Below, one piece after another: positions 51,354 to 60,626 of a DNA stretch of 64,000 nt. Below the pieces are notes generated by a model that did no database searches, was not told the DNA's origin, and saw only the letters and a list, made by a program, of their open reading frames with translations. Source of the stretch: Rhodococcus_F sp040656415 (GTDB taxonomy: Bacteria > Actinomycetota > Actinomycetes > Mycobacteriales > Mycobacteriaceae). Position 1 is the stretch's first letter. Every line of letters starts with the position of its first letter. The DNA is taken from positions 1,302,001-1,366,000 of the forward strand of contig NZ_JBFAMC010000001.1 in assembly GCF_040656415.1 (NCBI RefSeq), given 5' to 3'. The translations under genes were made by a program, and so were the position numbers.

Positions 51354-52766
51354 ATGGCGGAGAAAGCACGCACCTTGGCAGAGAAGGTGTGGGACGACCA
51401 CGTCGTGGTCCGGGGTGAGGGAGATGATCCCGACCTCATCTACATCGATCTGCATCTCGTTCACGAAGTGACGAGTCCGCAGGCCTTCGACGGGCTTCGG
51501 CTGGCGGGGCGTCCGCTGCGCCGTCCGGATCTGACGATCGCCACAGAGGACCACAATGTCCCGACGATCGACACCGACCAACCGATCGCAGACCCTGTTT
51601 CCAAGACCCAGGTGGACACACTGCGGCGCAATTGTGAGGAATTCGGGATCCGGTTACACCCGATGGGAAACATCGATCAGGGCATCGTTCACGTCGTAGG
51701 TCCGCAACTCGGACTCACTCAGCCCGGTATGACGGTGGTTTGCGGAGACAGTCACACTTCCACGCACGGCGCATTCGGCGCACTCGCGATGGGTATCGGC
51801 ACCAGCGAGGTCGAGCACGTCATGGCGACGCAAACACTTTCGTTGCGGCCGTTCAAGACCATGGCGGTCACCGTCGACGGCGAAATGCCCGAAGGTGTGA
51901 CGAGCAAGGATCTTATCTTGGCCGTAATCGCCCAAATCGGCACAGGCGGAGGCCAGGGATATGTTCTGGAGTACCGCGGCGAGGCGATCCGGAAGATGTC
52001 GATGGAAGCGCGGATGACTATCTGCAACATGTCTATAGAGGCGGGCGCCCGGGCCGGAATGATCGCCCCCGACGAGATCACCTATGAGTTCATCAAAGGG
52101 CGTCCCCACGCGCCGGAGGGGGCGGACTGGGATGCGGCAGTGGCAGCATGGGAGCGGTTGCATACCGACGAGGGTGCGGTATTCGACAACGAGGTTCACA
52201 TCGATGCGACTTCGCTGACGCCATTCGTTACATGGGGCACCAACCCTGCGCAGGGACTGCCGCTCAGCGAATCGGTGCCGAATCCGGCCGATATCGTCGA
52301 CGAGAGTGAACGACACAGCGCAGAGAAGGCGTTGGCGTACATGGGCCTCGAAGCCGGAACTCCGTTGCGCGACGTGGCGATCGATACGGTCTTCGTAGGT
52401 TCCTGCACCAACGGGCGAATAGAGGATCTGCGAGCGGTAGCCGAGGTGTTGCGTGGTCGCCACGTCGCCGACGGGGTGCGGATGTTGATCGTTCCGGGAT
52501 CGATGCGGGTTCGCGCAGAGGCCGAAAGGGAAGGTCTGGGAGAGGTCTTCACCGCTGCGGGCGCGGAATGGCGGCAAGCGGGATGCTCGATGTGTCTCGG
52601 TATGAACCCGGACCAGTTGGCTCCTGGCGAACGTTCGGCCTCGACGTCGAATCGCAACTTCGAAGGCCGTCAAGGCAAGGGAGGCAGGACACACCTGGTG
52701 TCGCCGTCTGTTGCCGCCGCGACGGCAGTCCGGGGAACACTGTCGGCGCCGGCAGATCTGGTCTAG
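51354..52766 (+). CDS. leuC: 3-isopropylmalate dehydratase large subunit
   Basis: 470 residues, aconitase family. GMTVVCGDSHTSTHGAFGALAMGIGTSEVEHVMATQ is the signature; the 4Fe-4S cysteines are in VGSCTNGRIEDL and GCSMCLGMNPD. SNRNFEGRQGKGGRTHLVSP closes the protein. Isomerises 2- to 3-isopropylmalate with LeuD. Start ATG 51354. leuD follows after 27 bases. Confidence 0.97.
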   Translation: MAEKARTLAEKVWDDHVVVRGEGDDPDLIYIDLHLVHEVTSPQAFDGLRLAGRPLRRPDLTIATEDHNVPTIDTDQPIADPVSKTQVDTLRRNCEEFGIRLHPMGNIDQGIVHVVGPQLGLTQPGMTVVCGDSHTSTHGAFGALAMGIGTSEVEHVMATQTLSLRPFKTMAVTVDGEMPEGVTSKDLILAVIAQIGTGGGQGYVLEYRGEAIRKMSMEARMTICNMSIEAGARAGMIAPDEITYEFIKGRPHAPEGADWDAAVAAWERLHTDEGAVFDNEVHIDATSLTPFVTWGTNPAQGLPLSESVPNPADIVDESERHSAEKALAYMGLEAGTPLRDVAIDTVFVGSCTNGRIEDLRAVAEVLRGRHVADGVRMLIVPGSMRVRAEAEREGLGEVFTAAGAEWRQAGCSMCLGMNPDQLAPGERSASTSNRNFEGRQGKGGRTHLVSPSVAAATAVRGTLSAPADLV

Positions 52767-52793
52767 GAATCAAGGAATTTGGGAGAATTTTCG

Positions 52794-53402
52794 ATGGAAT
52801 CCTTTAGCACGCACAAAGGTATCGGCGTTCCGCTGCGGCGATCCAACGTGGACACGGACCAGATCATTCCGGCTGTCTACCTGAAACGAGTGACTCGCAC
52901 CGGTTTCGAGGACGGCTTGTTCGCCGCATGGCGCCGGGATCCGAATTTCGTTCTCAACGTTGCGCCGTACAACAAGGGCAGCATTCTGGTGGCAGGGCCA
53001 GATTTCGGCACAGGTAGTTCCCGGGAACACGCGGTATGGGCGCTAGCGGACTTCGGGTTTCGGGTCGTGATCGCGTCTCGCTTCGCAGACATCTTTCGGG
53101 GCAACGCGGGCAAGGCGGGTCTGTTGGCAGCTCAGGTCGACCAGTCGGACGTCGAAGTGCTCTGGAAACTGCTCGAAGAACAACCGGGCCTCGAATTGGT
53201 TGTCGACCTCCATAACAAGACGGTGACGGGTGGAACCACCGTGGTGCCCTTCAACATTGACGACTACACGCAGTGGCGTCTCCTGGAGGGTCTCGATGAC
53301 ATCGGACTGACATTGCGGCAGGTAGAAGCCATTTCCGAGTTCGAAAAGTCAAGGCCTTCTTGGAAACCTGCGACTCTTCCGGAGCCCGTTTCGAGGGAGT
53401 GA
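52794..53402 (+). CDS. leuD: 3-isopropylmalate dehydratase small subunit
   Basis: 202 residues, swivel domain. GVPLRRSNVDTDQIIPAVYLK and GPDFGTGSSREHAVWALADFGFRVVIASRFADIF are the family signatures. Start ATG 52794; a GTG 15 bases upstream is possible but less likely. Forms the active enzyme with LeuC. Confidence 0.97.
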   Translation: MESFSTHKGIGVPLRRSNVDTDQIIPAVYLKRVTRTGFEDGLFAAWRRDPNFVLNVAPYNKGSILVAGPDFGTGSSREHAVWALADFGFRVVIASRFADIFRGNAGKAGLLAAQVDQSDVEVLWKLLEEQPGLELVVDLHNKTVTGGTTVVPFNIDDYTQWRLLEGLDDIGLTLRQVEAISEFEKSRPSWKPATLPEPVSRE

Positions 53403-53450
53403 CAGGCCGAGTTCGAGTCCACTTCGGCAGATAATAAGTTCCTGAGAATG

Positions 53451-53481
53451 GTGCCACGTCGTTTGAGAATTGGCGTGGCAC
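53451..53481 (+). terminator. Possible terminator after leuCD
   Basis: GTGCCACG (53451-53458) pairs with CGTGGCAC (53474-53481) around 15 bases, in the 157 bp leuD-hupB space. There is no T run. Confidence 0.4.
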
Positions 53482-53522
53482 ATAGACTCTTGCCCTATTC
53501 AGGTTTACCGTAGTTGATAGTC

Positions 53523-53538
53523 GGTCCGATGGCGGACC
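53523..53538 (+). promoter_or_regulatory. Small hairpin just before the hupB ribosome binding site
   Basis: GGTCCG (53523-53528) pairs with CGGACC (53533-53538) around ATGG. It lies 5 bases upstream of the GGAGG of hupB and could affect translation initiation. Confidence 0.35.
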
Positions 53539-53559
53539 ATAATCCCCGGAGGAATTTCA

Positions 53560-54189
53560 ATGAATAAGGCAGAGCTCATCGATGTTCTGACCGAGAAACT
53601 GGGTTCGGACAGGCGCACGGCAACAGAAGCTGTCGAACATGTCGTGGACACCATCGTCCGGGCGGTGTATCGCGGCGACAGCGTGACCATTACCGGTTTC
53701 GGTGTCTTCGAACAGCGTCGTCGCGCGGCACGTGTCGCACGTAATCCCCGTACAGGCGAGACCGTGAAGGTCAAGCCGACGTCGGTTCCAGCGTTCCGCC
53801 CAGGTGCGCAATTCAAGGCGGTTATCGCTGGTGGCCAGAAGCTTCCGGCTACTGGTCCCGCGGTCAAGCGTGGCGCTGCGGCACCGGCGACGAAGGCGGC
53901 GGCGAAGAAGGCGGCAGCCAAGAAGGCGGCGGCGAAGAAGGCGGCAGCCAAGAAGGCGGCAGCCAAGAAGACCGCGGCGAAGAAGGCTCCAGCCAAGACC
54001 ACGGCCAAGAAGACCGCGGCGAAGAAGGCTCCAGCCAAGACCACGGCCAAGAAGACCGCGGCCAAGAAGGCTCCAGCCAAGACCACGGCCAAGAAGACCG
54101 CGGCCAAGAAGGCTCCAGCCAAGACCACGGCCAAGAAGACCGCGGCCAAGAAGACCACGGCGAAGAAGACCGCAAGGCGCGCGAGGTAA
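53560..54189 (+). CDS. hupB: HU-type nucleoid protein with long Lys/Ala-rich tail (HupB/Lsr2-era histone-like)
   Basis: 209 residues. The first 92 form a standard HU fold: MNKAELIDVLTEKLG, then NPRTGETVKVKPTSVPAFRPGAQFK with the DNA-binding arm. The tail of about 115 residues contains AAKK blocks, then four exact-period repeats of APAKTTAKKTAAKK-type sequence, resembling eukaryotic histone H1. Mycobacterial HupB has the same plan. It compacts the chromosome and binds polyanions. Start ATG 53560 after GGAGG. A strong terminator follows. Confidence 0.96.
   Translation: MNKAELIDVLTEKLGSDRRTATEAVEHVVDTIVRAVYRGDSVTITGFGVFEQRRRAARVARNPRTGETVKVKPTSVPAFRPGAQFKAVIAGGQKLPATGPAVKRGAAAPATKAAAKKAAAKKAAAKKAAAKKAAAKKTAAKKAPAKTTAKKTAAKKAPAKTTAKKTAAKKAPAKTTAKKTAAKKAPAKTTAKKTAAKKTTAKKTARRAR
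53986..54153 (+). repeat. Tandem repeat, four 42 bp units, in the hupB tail
   Basis: Units begin with GCTCCAGCC at 53986, 54028, 54070 and 54112, exactly 42 bases apart. Each encodes 14 residues (APAKTTAKKTAAKK). Units differ by only a base or two. Copy-number variation between strains is likely. Confidence 0.9.
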
Positions 54190-54214
54190 TACCAGCGCAA
54201 TCGGGATTGCCGAG

Positions 54215-54254
54215 CACGGGCAGGTGCCAACTTTCGGGTTGGCACCTGCCCGTG
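54215..54254 (+). terminator. Terminator after hupB
   Basis: CACGGGCAGGTGCCAAC (54215-54231) pairs perfectly over 17 bp with GTTGGCACCTGCCCGTG (54238-54254) around TTTCGG. It lies between the convergent hupB and mutT1 genes and can serve both. Confidence 0.88.
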
Positions 54255-54286
54255 TGTCTTTCCGGGCGAACTTCGTCCGGGTCCGC

Positions 54287-55222
54287 TCAGCTCTTACGCG
54301 TGGGAGGTAGGGGGCTGTCGATGTGATCGGCCTGTACGAGTTTGCCTCCCGACAGCGAAAGTACCCAGGTGCTCGCTTTCCTGTTTCGCGCCGCCGGCAG
54401 TGATATTCCGTCGCTGTCGGCCCACCACTGAAGCAGGTCGGGAATGACTCCGCCCTGGCTGCAGATCACCTGGACCCCACCGAGAGCGGCGACCTTGCGA
54501 GCCCGGGTTCGTGTGGCCGCCGGATCGGCTTCGTAACTTTCTTCGGACATCAAGGGTTCCAACCGGATATCGGTGCCCAGTGCGTGCGCCAGTGGTTCGA
54601 CCGTCTGTATGCACCGCGTTCGATCTGCGGACGAAACATCGGTAGCCCCGAACGCCTGGAGTTGTGCGACCAGTGCGTCTGCCTGTTCTCGACCGCTCGC
54701 GTCGAGAGGGCGGGTGTTGTCGTCGCTTTGGTGGCGCTTACGGCTTCCGGCTTTTGCATGACGCACCAAGAGCATCGTGGCGGTATCCGGGGGCAGTGTC
54801 GTGAATCTCCGTAGAACCTTGCGGTCCATGGGATAAGACAGTTGATCGGCTACTTCGGGCACGGGCAGCCACAACAATTCGTCCACTTCGTCGTTGGGGA
54901 CGAATTCACCGGCGAAGACCTCCGCGGCCCAATATTCGGCCCGTTTCAACCGTCTATGCCCTGGAATGGGATACGTCACTGCGCCGAGGTGGCGGCCGAG
55001 GTGAGCCCGAATTCCTGTCTCTTCTTCGACCTCGCGTAACGCAGCGACGACAGCGGTCTCGCCGGGGTCGAGTTTTCCTTTTGGAAACGACCAGTCTTGA
55101 TATTTGGGTCGATGAATGACCGCAATCTCGATCTCGTCGGGGTGCCGCGGAGACTTTCGCCATAGGACTGCACCTGCGGCAAAGATGTTGGCTTTGACCG
55201 GCCTATCGGTTGAGGTGTTCAA
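54287..55222 (-). CDS. mutT1: MutT1-type NUDIX hydrolase fused to histidine phosphatase
   Basis: 311 residues in two domains. The NUDIX domain comes first (box: GETAVVAALREVEEETGIRAHLG near residues 54-76). A phosphoglycerate-mutase-like histidine phosphatase domain follows (LLVRHAKAG near 150, SSADRTRCIQTVEPLA). Mycobacterial MutT1 degrades 8-oxo-dGTP and other nucleotides and diadenosine polyphosphates. The only start with a good ribosome binding site is TTG 55222, preceded by AGGAAGG; no ATG or GTG precedes the conserved N-terminus. It follows ppk by 34 bp, same strand. Confidence 0.92.
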   Translation of the reverse strand: MNTSTDRPVKANIFAAGAVLWRKSPRHPDEIEIAVIHRPKYQDWSFPKGKLDPGETAVVAALREVEEETGIRAHLGRHLGAVTYPIPGHRRLKRAEYWAAEVFAGEFVPNDEVDELLWLPVPEVADQLSYPMDRKVLRRFTTLPPDTATMLLVRHAKAGSRKRHQSDDNTRPLDASGREQADALVAQLQAFGATDVSSADRTRCIQTVEPLAHALGTDIRLEPLMSEESYEADPAATRTRARKVAALGGVQVICSQGGVIPDLLQWWADSDGISLPAARNRKASTWVLSLSGGKLVQADHIDSPLPPTRKS

Positions 55223-55256
55223 CGAGTTCCTTCCTTCTGCCGCGTAATCGCCGCCT

Positions 55257-57464
55257 TCAGGATCCGCTGCCCATTCGAGTCCGCATCATTGCCTCTTGGT
55301 GCTCGCGAACATCTTCCCCGTGCGCAGGCGTTGCGACCCATCGGCCGTCGGGTTGAAGCACCCAGCATCGTGTGTTCGGATCGAGCGCCGAATCGAAGAT
55401 GTCGCTGATCTGCTTGGTGAGTCGAGGATCCTTGACCTGCGTCATGACTTCCACGCGGCGGTCGAGATTGCGGTGCATCATGTCGGCGCTACCGAGCCAA
55501 TACTCATCGGCGCCGCGGAAGTGGAACACGCGGGAATGCTCGAGGAATCGTCCCAGAATCGATCGCACCGAGATGTTCTCGCTCAGACCCGGGACACCCG
55601 GTTTCAGGGCGCAGATCCCGCGGACGACGATTTCGATGGAGACGCCGGCCTTGGACGCGCGATAGAGGGCATCGATCACCTGCTCGTCGACCAAGGCGTT
55701 GGCCTTCAAGCGGATTCCGGAAGGGTTGCCACTCGAGTGGTGCGCCACCTCCGCGCCGATGCGTTCGATGATTCCCCTGCGTATCCCGTATGGAGCCACG
55801 AGAAGGTTGCGGTAGTGAGTCTTACGCGAATAACCGGTAAGGGAATTGAACAGATCCGTGAGGTCGGCGCCGATTTCGGGGGCCGCGGTGAGCAAGCCGA
55901 CGTCCTCGTACAATCGAGCCGTTTTGGGATTGTAGTTGCCGGTGCCGATGTGGCAATAGCGTCTGATCGTGGATCCTTCCCGGCGGACGACGAGGCAGGT
56001 CTTGCAGTGCGTCTTGAGACCTACGAGTCCGTAAACCACGTGGACGCCTGCATGTTCGAGTTTGCGGGCCCATTTGATGTTGGCCTGTTCATCGAACCGG
56101 GCTTTGATTTCGACGAGGGCGACGACCTGCTTGCCCGCCTCTGCCGCGGCGATCAATGCGTTGACGATGGGTGAATCGCCTGAAGTGCGGTAGAGGGTCT
56201 GCTTGATCGCGAGAACCTGGGGATCGGCCGCGGCTTGCTCGATGAAGCGTTGAACGCTGGTCGAGAACGAGTCGTAGGGATGGTGGACGAGTATGTCGCC
56301 GTCCCGCAGAGTGGAGAAGACACTCTTGGGTGTTTCTCTCTCGCCGAAGGCGGGGTGTGTCGCTGGAACGAATGGTGCATCCTTGAGCGCTGGGCGGTCG
56401 ACGGCGTACACCTGCCAGAGACAAGACAGATCCAGGAGTCCCGGCACCTGGATGACGTCGCGGGGATCGACGTCCATTTCGCTCAGGAGAAGTTCGAGCA
56501 TATGGTCGGTCATGTCGTCTGCGACCTCGAGTCGCACCGGAGAACCGAAGCGGCGACGCGCGAGTTCCCGCTCCAATGCCTGCAGGAGATCCTCGTCGCG
56601 GTCCTCCTCGACCTCGAAATCGGCGTTGCGCGTGATACGGAACGCGTGGTGCTCCACGATCTCCATGCCGGGGAACAACACATCGAGGTGTGCAGAGATC
56701 AGCTCTTCCAGTGGCAAGAACGCGTCGATGGAGTGCCGGGTTTCGTCCCGGCGGACACGGACGAACCGTCCGACGTTGTCCGGAACCTTGACTCTCGCGA
56801 AGTGTTCTCCGCCGGTGGCCGCATCTTTGACCGTTACAGCGAGATTGAGGCTGAGGCCACTGATATAGGGGAACGGATGCGCGTGGTCGACTGCCAGGGG
56901 GGTGAGAACCGGAAAAATCTGCTCTTGGAAGTGAACCGACAGTCGCGCCCGGTCCTCGTCGGTGAGATCGGACCATCCGATGATGGAGATGCCCTCGGAG
57001 GCTAGAGCAGGCCGCACCACGTCGAGGAACACGCGAGCGTGCTTGTTCGAGATCTCCTGGGTCCGGGTGGCGATGAGGGCGAGCTGTTCACGAGGTGAGA
57101 GGCCGTCGGCGGAGCGTACCGACAGCCCTGTCTCGTCGCGACGCTTGAGACCTGCAACCCGGACCATGAAGAACTCGTCGAGATTGGAGGCGAAGATCGC
57201 AAGAAACTTGGCCCGCTCGAGCAGCGGCAGCGACGCATCCTCGGCCAGTGAGAGAACCCGGGAATTGAAATCCAGCCAACTGAGTTCGCGGTTGAGGTAG
57301 CGATCGTCGGACAGCCCGTCGGTGAGTACCTTCGCGAAGGCACTCGTCGAGGCAGCCGGCACCATCGGAATGGTCGTCGGACTCGGCGTTACATCGCCAT
57401 CACGTGATCCGATTCCGTTGTTGACGTCGGTTTCCTGATCGAGTGCTTCACCGTGGCTCACCAC
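55257..57464 (-). CDS. ppk: Polyphosphate kinase 1
   Basis: 735 residues. DRYLNRELSWLDFNSRVL begins the core; FRITRNADFEVEEDRDEDLLQALERELARRRFG, the phosphoacceptor histidine in RRYCHIGTGNYNPKTARLYEDVG, and MMHRNLDRRVEVM define the catalytic domains. It makes polyphosphate from ATP. The first of two adjacent GTGs (57464) is preferred: it follows GAGGG by 8 bases and gives the length of the M. tuberculosis enzyme (about 742). ATG 57518 would add 18 residues. It is followed by mutT1, an order shared with mycobacteria. Confidence 0.94.
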   Translation of the reverse strand: MVSHGEALDQETDVNNGIGSRDGDVTPSPTTIPMVPAASTSAFAKVLTDGLSDDRYLNRELSWLDFNSRVLSLAEDASLPLLERAKFLAIFASNLDEFFMVRVAGLKRRDETGLSVRSADGLSPREQLALIATRTQEISNKHARVFLDVVRPALASEGISIIGWSDLTDEDRARLSVHFQEQIFPVLTPLAVDHAHPFPYISGLSLNLAVTVKDAATGGEHFARVKVPDNVGRFVRVRRDETRHSIDAFLPLEELISAHLDVLFPGMEIVEHHAFRITRNADFEVEEDRDEDLLQALERELARRRFGSPVRLEVADDMTDHMLELLLSEMDVDPRDVIQVPGLLDLSCLWQVYAVDRPALKDAPFVPATHPAFGERETPKSVFSTLRDGDILVHHPYDSFSTSVQRFIEQAAADPQVLAIKQTLYRTSGDSPIVNALIAAAEAGKQVVALVEIKARFDEQANIKWARKLEHAGVHVVYGLVGLKTHCKTCLVVRREGSTIRRYCHIGTGNYNPKTARLYEDVGLLTAAPEIGADLTDLFNSLTGYSRKTHYRNLLVAPYGIRRGIIERIGAEVAHHSSGNPSGIRLKANALVDEQVIDALYRASKAGVSIEIVVRGICALKPGVPGLSENISVRSILGRFLEHSRVFHFRGADEYWLGSADMMHRNLDRRVEVMTQVKDPRLTKQISDIFDSALDPNTRCWVLQPDGRWVATPAHGEDVREHQEAMMRTRMGSGS

Positions 57465-57529
57465 ATGATCATCCCTCGAGGATTCCGCCCCCGACAATCG
57501 ATGGGGAGAATTTCGCATACCCGGACCGC

Positions 57530-58252
57530 CTAATCGTCTCCGTAGCGTGAGTGGGCGGTGGCAGAGAGGGTTTCGAGCGCCGTTCGGGTGGCCGGCCCGA
57601 CACCGAGAGACCGCGCTACATCGATGTCGTCGGCCGTGTCCACGTCGGTCCGAAGCCCTGGCCAGTGCCCTTCGAGAGGGCGTGCCCCAGATTCGAGATG
57701 CCGTTTCGCCGAGCCGGGTCCGAACTTCGGATCGAGTGGGACCGACGGGTCGCACGAGAACAACGCCGAAGTTCCGGTGCCGCGATGATCGATGACTACG
57801 GATCGGCCGCCCGATCGTGCGGCCGCGAGTGCTTCGTCGAATTCGCTTCTGCGCAGCGCGGGGAGGTCGGCTTGCAGGGCGACGACGTCCACCCCATGTT
57901 CGGATCGACGTACGTATTCGGCCGCTGCCGATAGCGCCGTGTTGAGGCTGTGCTCGGCCTCGGCAGCCTCCGGTCGACGACCTACACCGTCTCGAGCCGG
58001 GTCGGCGTAGACGTTCGCGCCGACGCTGCGAGCGAGGCGGGCCACCGCGAGGTCCGGAGTGACCACCGTGACGCCGACAACTGTGGTCGCGCCGCTCACC
58101 ACAGCAAGGGTGTCGCGCAGCATCGACAGAACGAGGTCGCTTCGGTCGGCGGCGTCGAAGACTGTGGACAGGCGCGTCTTGGCTGCGTGAAGTTCCTTCA
58201 CGGCGACCAGGACGTGCGCGTGCGATGCCACGGAACGGGTCGCTGTGCTCAT
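57530..58252 (-). CDS. fbiD: Phosphoenolpyruvate/2-phospholactate guanylyltransferase
   Basis: 240 residues, CofC/FbiD family. VLVAVKELHAAKTRLS is the nucleotide-binding N-terminus; ADLPALRRSEFDEAL and DHRGTGTSALF carry conserved residues, and FGPGSAKRHLE follows. It activates phosphoenolpyruvate (in actinobacteria) with GTP for coenzyme F420 synthesis. The other F420 genes (fbiA, fbiB, fbiC) are not in the window. Start ATG 58252, divergent from gpsA. Confidence 0.92.
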   Translation of the reverse strand: MSTATRSVASHAHVLVAVKELHAAKTRLSTVFDAADRSDLVLSMLRDTLAVVSGATTVVGVTVVTPDLAVARLARSVGANVYADPARDGVGRRPEAAEAEHSLNTALSAAAEYVRRSEHGVDVVALQADLPALRRSEFDEALAAARSGGRSVVIDHRGTGTSALFSCDPSVPLDPKFGPGSAKRHLESGARPLEGHWPGLRTDVDTADDIDVARSLGVGPATRTALETLSATAHSRYGDD

Positions 58253-58393
58253 GAGAATATTTTGCCAGCCAACTCGTGACGGTGCTGTGATCGCCTGCCG
58301 TCGGGTGGACTGCTCACGCCGCCGAAGAGCGGATCGCGGCGTTGTCGGCGATACTGTGGGGCGACTGTTGGGCGAAGTACACGAGGGGGCTGT

Positions 58394-59392
58394 GTGAGCA
58401 AGGCTGCTGTATTGGGAGCGGGGTCATGGGGCACGGCATTTGCCAAGGTTCTCGCGGATGCCGGGACCGATGTCACCGTGTGGGCGCGGCGCCGGGAAGT
58501 CGCCGAGTCCATAATCTCGCGGCACGAGAACTTCGACTACCTTCGTGGCATAACCCTGCCTCCGTCGTTGACTGCCACCGACGACGCCAGGGTTGCTCTC
58601 GACGGGGCCGATATCGTCGTCCTGGCGGTGCCGTCCCAGTCGCTGCGGGACAACCTGAAGGTGTGGGGCCCGATGATCTCCGACGATGCGACGATGCTCA
58701 GCCTCGCGAAGGGCATCGAAACCGGTACCTTGATGCGGATGAGTCAGGTGATCGGCCAGGTCACCGGTGCCGACCCGGGCCGAATAGCCGTACTGTCGGG
58801 GCCCAATCTGGCTCGGGAGATCGCCCTCGGCCAGCCGGCGGCTACCGTCATCGCCTGCACGGATTCTTCTCGGGCGCTCGAACTGCAGAAGGCTTCGGCC
58901 ACCGGGTACTTCCGCCCCTACACCAATTCGGATGTCGTCGGCTGCGAGATAGGGGGTGCCTGCAAGAACGTGATCGCACTGGCGTGCGGGATGGCATCGG
59001 GAACAGGGTTGGGCGAGAACACTATTGCGACCATCATTACCCGCGGACTCGCGGAGATCATCCGCCTCGGAGTGGCTCTGGGAGCCAAGCCCGCCACCCT
59101 TGCGGGCCTCGCTGGAGTGGGTGATCTCGTAGCCACATGCACGTCGCCCCTCTCGCGCAATCGAACGTTCGGTGAACGTCTCGCTCAGGGTGGTTCGATC
59201 GAAAGCGCTCAGGCAGCCGCCACCGGCCAGGTTGCCGAGGGCGTCAAGTCCTGCTCCTCGGTCCGGGCTCTCGCAGCCAGCTTCGATGTCGAGATGCCAC
59301 TGACCGACGCGGTGCACCGTGTCTGTCACGAAGGTCTTGCAGTGCAGGACGCAATCGGTGAGCTACTCGGCCGACGTACGAAGCCGGAGTGA
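58394..59392 (+). CDS. gpsA: Glycerol-3-phosphate dehydrogenase (NAD(P)+)
   Basis: 332 residues. NAD(P) site AVLGAGSWGTAFAKVLADAG; VSLAKGIE-type segment reads LSLAKGIETGTLMRM; SGPNLAREIALGQPAA and catalytic lysine region GGACKNVIALACGMASG. Makes sn-glycerol 3-phosphate for phospholipids. Start GTG 58394. The next gene starts 6 bases after its stop. Homologue of mycobacterial gpdA2. Confidence 0.96.
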   Translation: MSKAAVLGAGSWGTAFAKVLADAGTDVTVWARRREVAESIISRHENFDYLRGITLPPSLTATDDARVALDGADIVVLAVPSQSLRDNLKVWGPMISDDATMLSLAKGIETGTLMRMSQVIGQVTGADPGRIAVLSGPNLAREIALGQPAATVIACTDSSRALELQKASATGYFRPYTNSDVVGCEIGGACKNVIALACGMASGTGLGENTIATIITRGLAEIIRLGVALGAKPATLAGLAGVGDLVATCTSPLSRNRTFGERLAQGGSIESAQAAATGQVAEGVKSCSSVRALAASFDVEMPLTDAVHRVCHEGLAVQDAIGELLGRRTKPE

Positions 59393-59398
59393 GGGATC

Positions 59399-60523
59399 GT
59401 GAACGGTGATTCGACTCGGTGTGTAACAGCGGTTGCGGCAGAAGAGGTTCCCGGTTCGCCGATGCAGAGGGGCCCGGTCTTCGCCGCGCCCTATCAGTTG
59501 AGCGCCGACGAGGGTAGTGAGACCGACACCTATGCGCGGGCGTCGAATCCGGGTTGGCGAGACCTCGAATCAGCGCTTGCGGTGCTCGAAGGAGCCGGTG
59601 GCGCGCTCGTTGTCGGATCCGGTATGTCGGCGGTCACCGTGGCATTGCGGAGCCTGCTCACCGCGGGAGACACCGTGGTAGTGCCCTCCGACGGGTACTA
59701 CCAGGTGCGCGCTTACGCGCGGGAGTATCTCGAGCCGATGGGTGTCAGCGTGCGCGAACTGAACACCAAAGAAATGGAGAGCAGCGCAGTAACCGATCTG
59801 CAGGCCGCCGCGCCGGGGACCACTGTCGTGTTGGCCGAAACCCCGGCCAACCCTTCGCTCGACGTGGTGGACCTGCGCGCGGTGTCGGAGCGTTGCCGGA
59901 ACACGGGGGCCGTTCTGGTCGTGGACAACACCACAGCTACCCCCCTCGGCCAGCAGCCGCTCGAACTGGGCGCAGACGTGGTAGTGGCAAGTGGGACAAA
60001 GGCTTTGAGCGGTCACAGCGATCTCCTCATGGGTTATGTCGCCACATCGGATTCTGAAATGCTGGCTCGAATGAGTCGGGAGAGGATGTTGTCCGGGACC
60101 GTCCTGGGTCCGTTCGAGACGTGGCTGGCACATCGGAGCCTCGGAACGGCGGGCCTGAGATTCGAGCGCCAGTGCGCCAACGCGATGGCCGTGGCGACGC
60201 TGCTCGAGTCGCATCCGGCTGCGCTCGAGGTTCGGTATCCGGGTCTGCCCGGTGATCCGGCACACGATGTCGCCTCAGCTCAGATGCGCGGGTTCGGTGG
60301 TTTGGTGAGCTTCGAATTCCCTTCGGCGGACCAGTTCCATCGCTTCGTTGCGGGGAGTGCACTGATCTCATCCGCGACCAGCTTCGGCGGCATCCACACC
60401 ACGGCCGACCGTCGGGCGCGGTGGGGTGACCCGGTTCCGGACGGGTTCGTGCGGATCTCGTGCGGAATCGAGGACACCGCCGATCTGGTTGCCGATGTAG
60501 AAAGGGCGCTGTCGTCGATGTAG
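59399..60523 (+). CDS. Cys/Met metabolism PLP enzyme (cystathionine gamma-lyase/synthase type)
   Basis: 374 residues of the transsulfuration family. NPGWRDLESALAVLEGA, GSGMSAVTVALRSLL, the PLP-phosphate tyrosine in DGYYQVRAYAREYL, and the Schiff-base lysine in ASGTKALSGHSDLLMGY are present. The protein is shorter than typical cystathionine gamma-lyases, and some substrate residues cannot be matched by eye, so lyase versus synthase is open. Start GTG 59399, 6 bases after gpsA. It is absent at this place in M. tuberculosis, from memory. Confidence 0.85.
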   Translation: MNGDSTRCVTAVAAEEVPGSPMQRGPVFAAPYQLSADEGSETDTYARASNPGWRDLESALAVLEGAGGALVVGSGMSAVTVALRSLLTAGDTVVVPSDGYYQVRAYAREYLEPMGVSVRELNTKEMESSAVTDLQAAAPGTTVVLAETPANPSLDVVDLRAVSERCRNTGAVLVVDNTTATPLGQQPLELGADVVVASGTKALSGHSDLLMGYVATSDSEMLARMSRERMLSGTVLGPFETWLAHRSLGTAGLRFERQCANAMAVATLLESHPAALEVRYPGLPGDPAHDVASAQMRGFGGLVSFEFPSADQFHRFVAGSALISSATSFGGIHTTADRRARWGDPVPDGFVRISCGIEDTADLVADVERALSSM

Positions 60524-60626
60524 ACGGCACAGTATGCGTGACCGGCGGGGGCTTCGATGGTCGGCGATGCAATTCGCGGCGAGGCGGATGCGATGGAAGG
60601 ACTGCGGCGGCGGTACGGTTTGTCTC

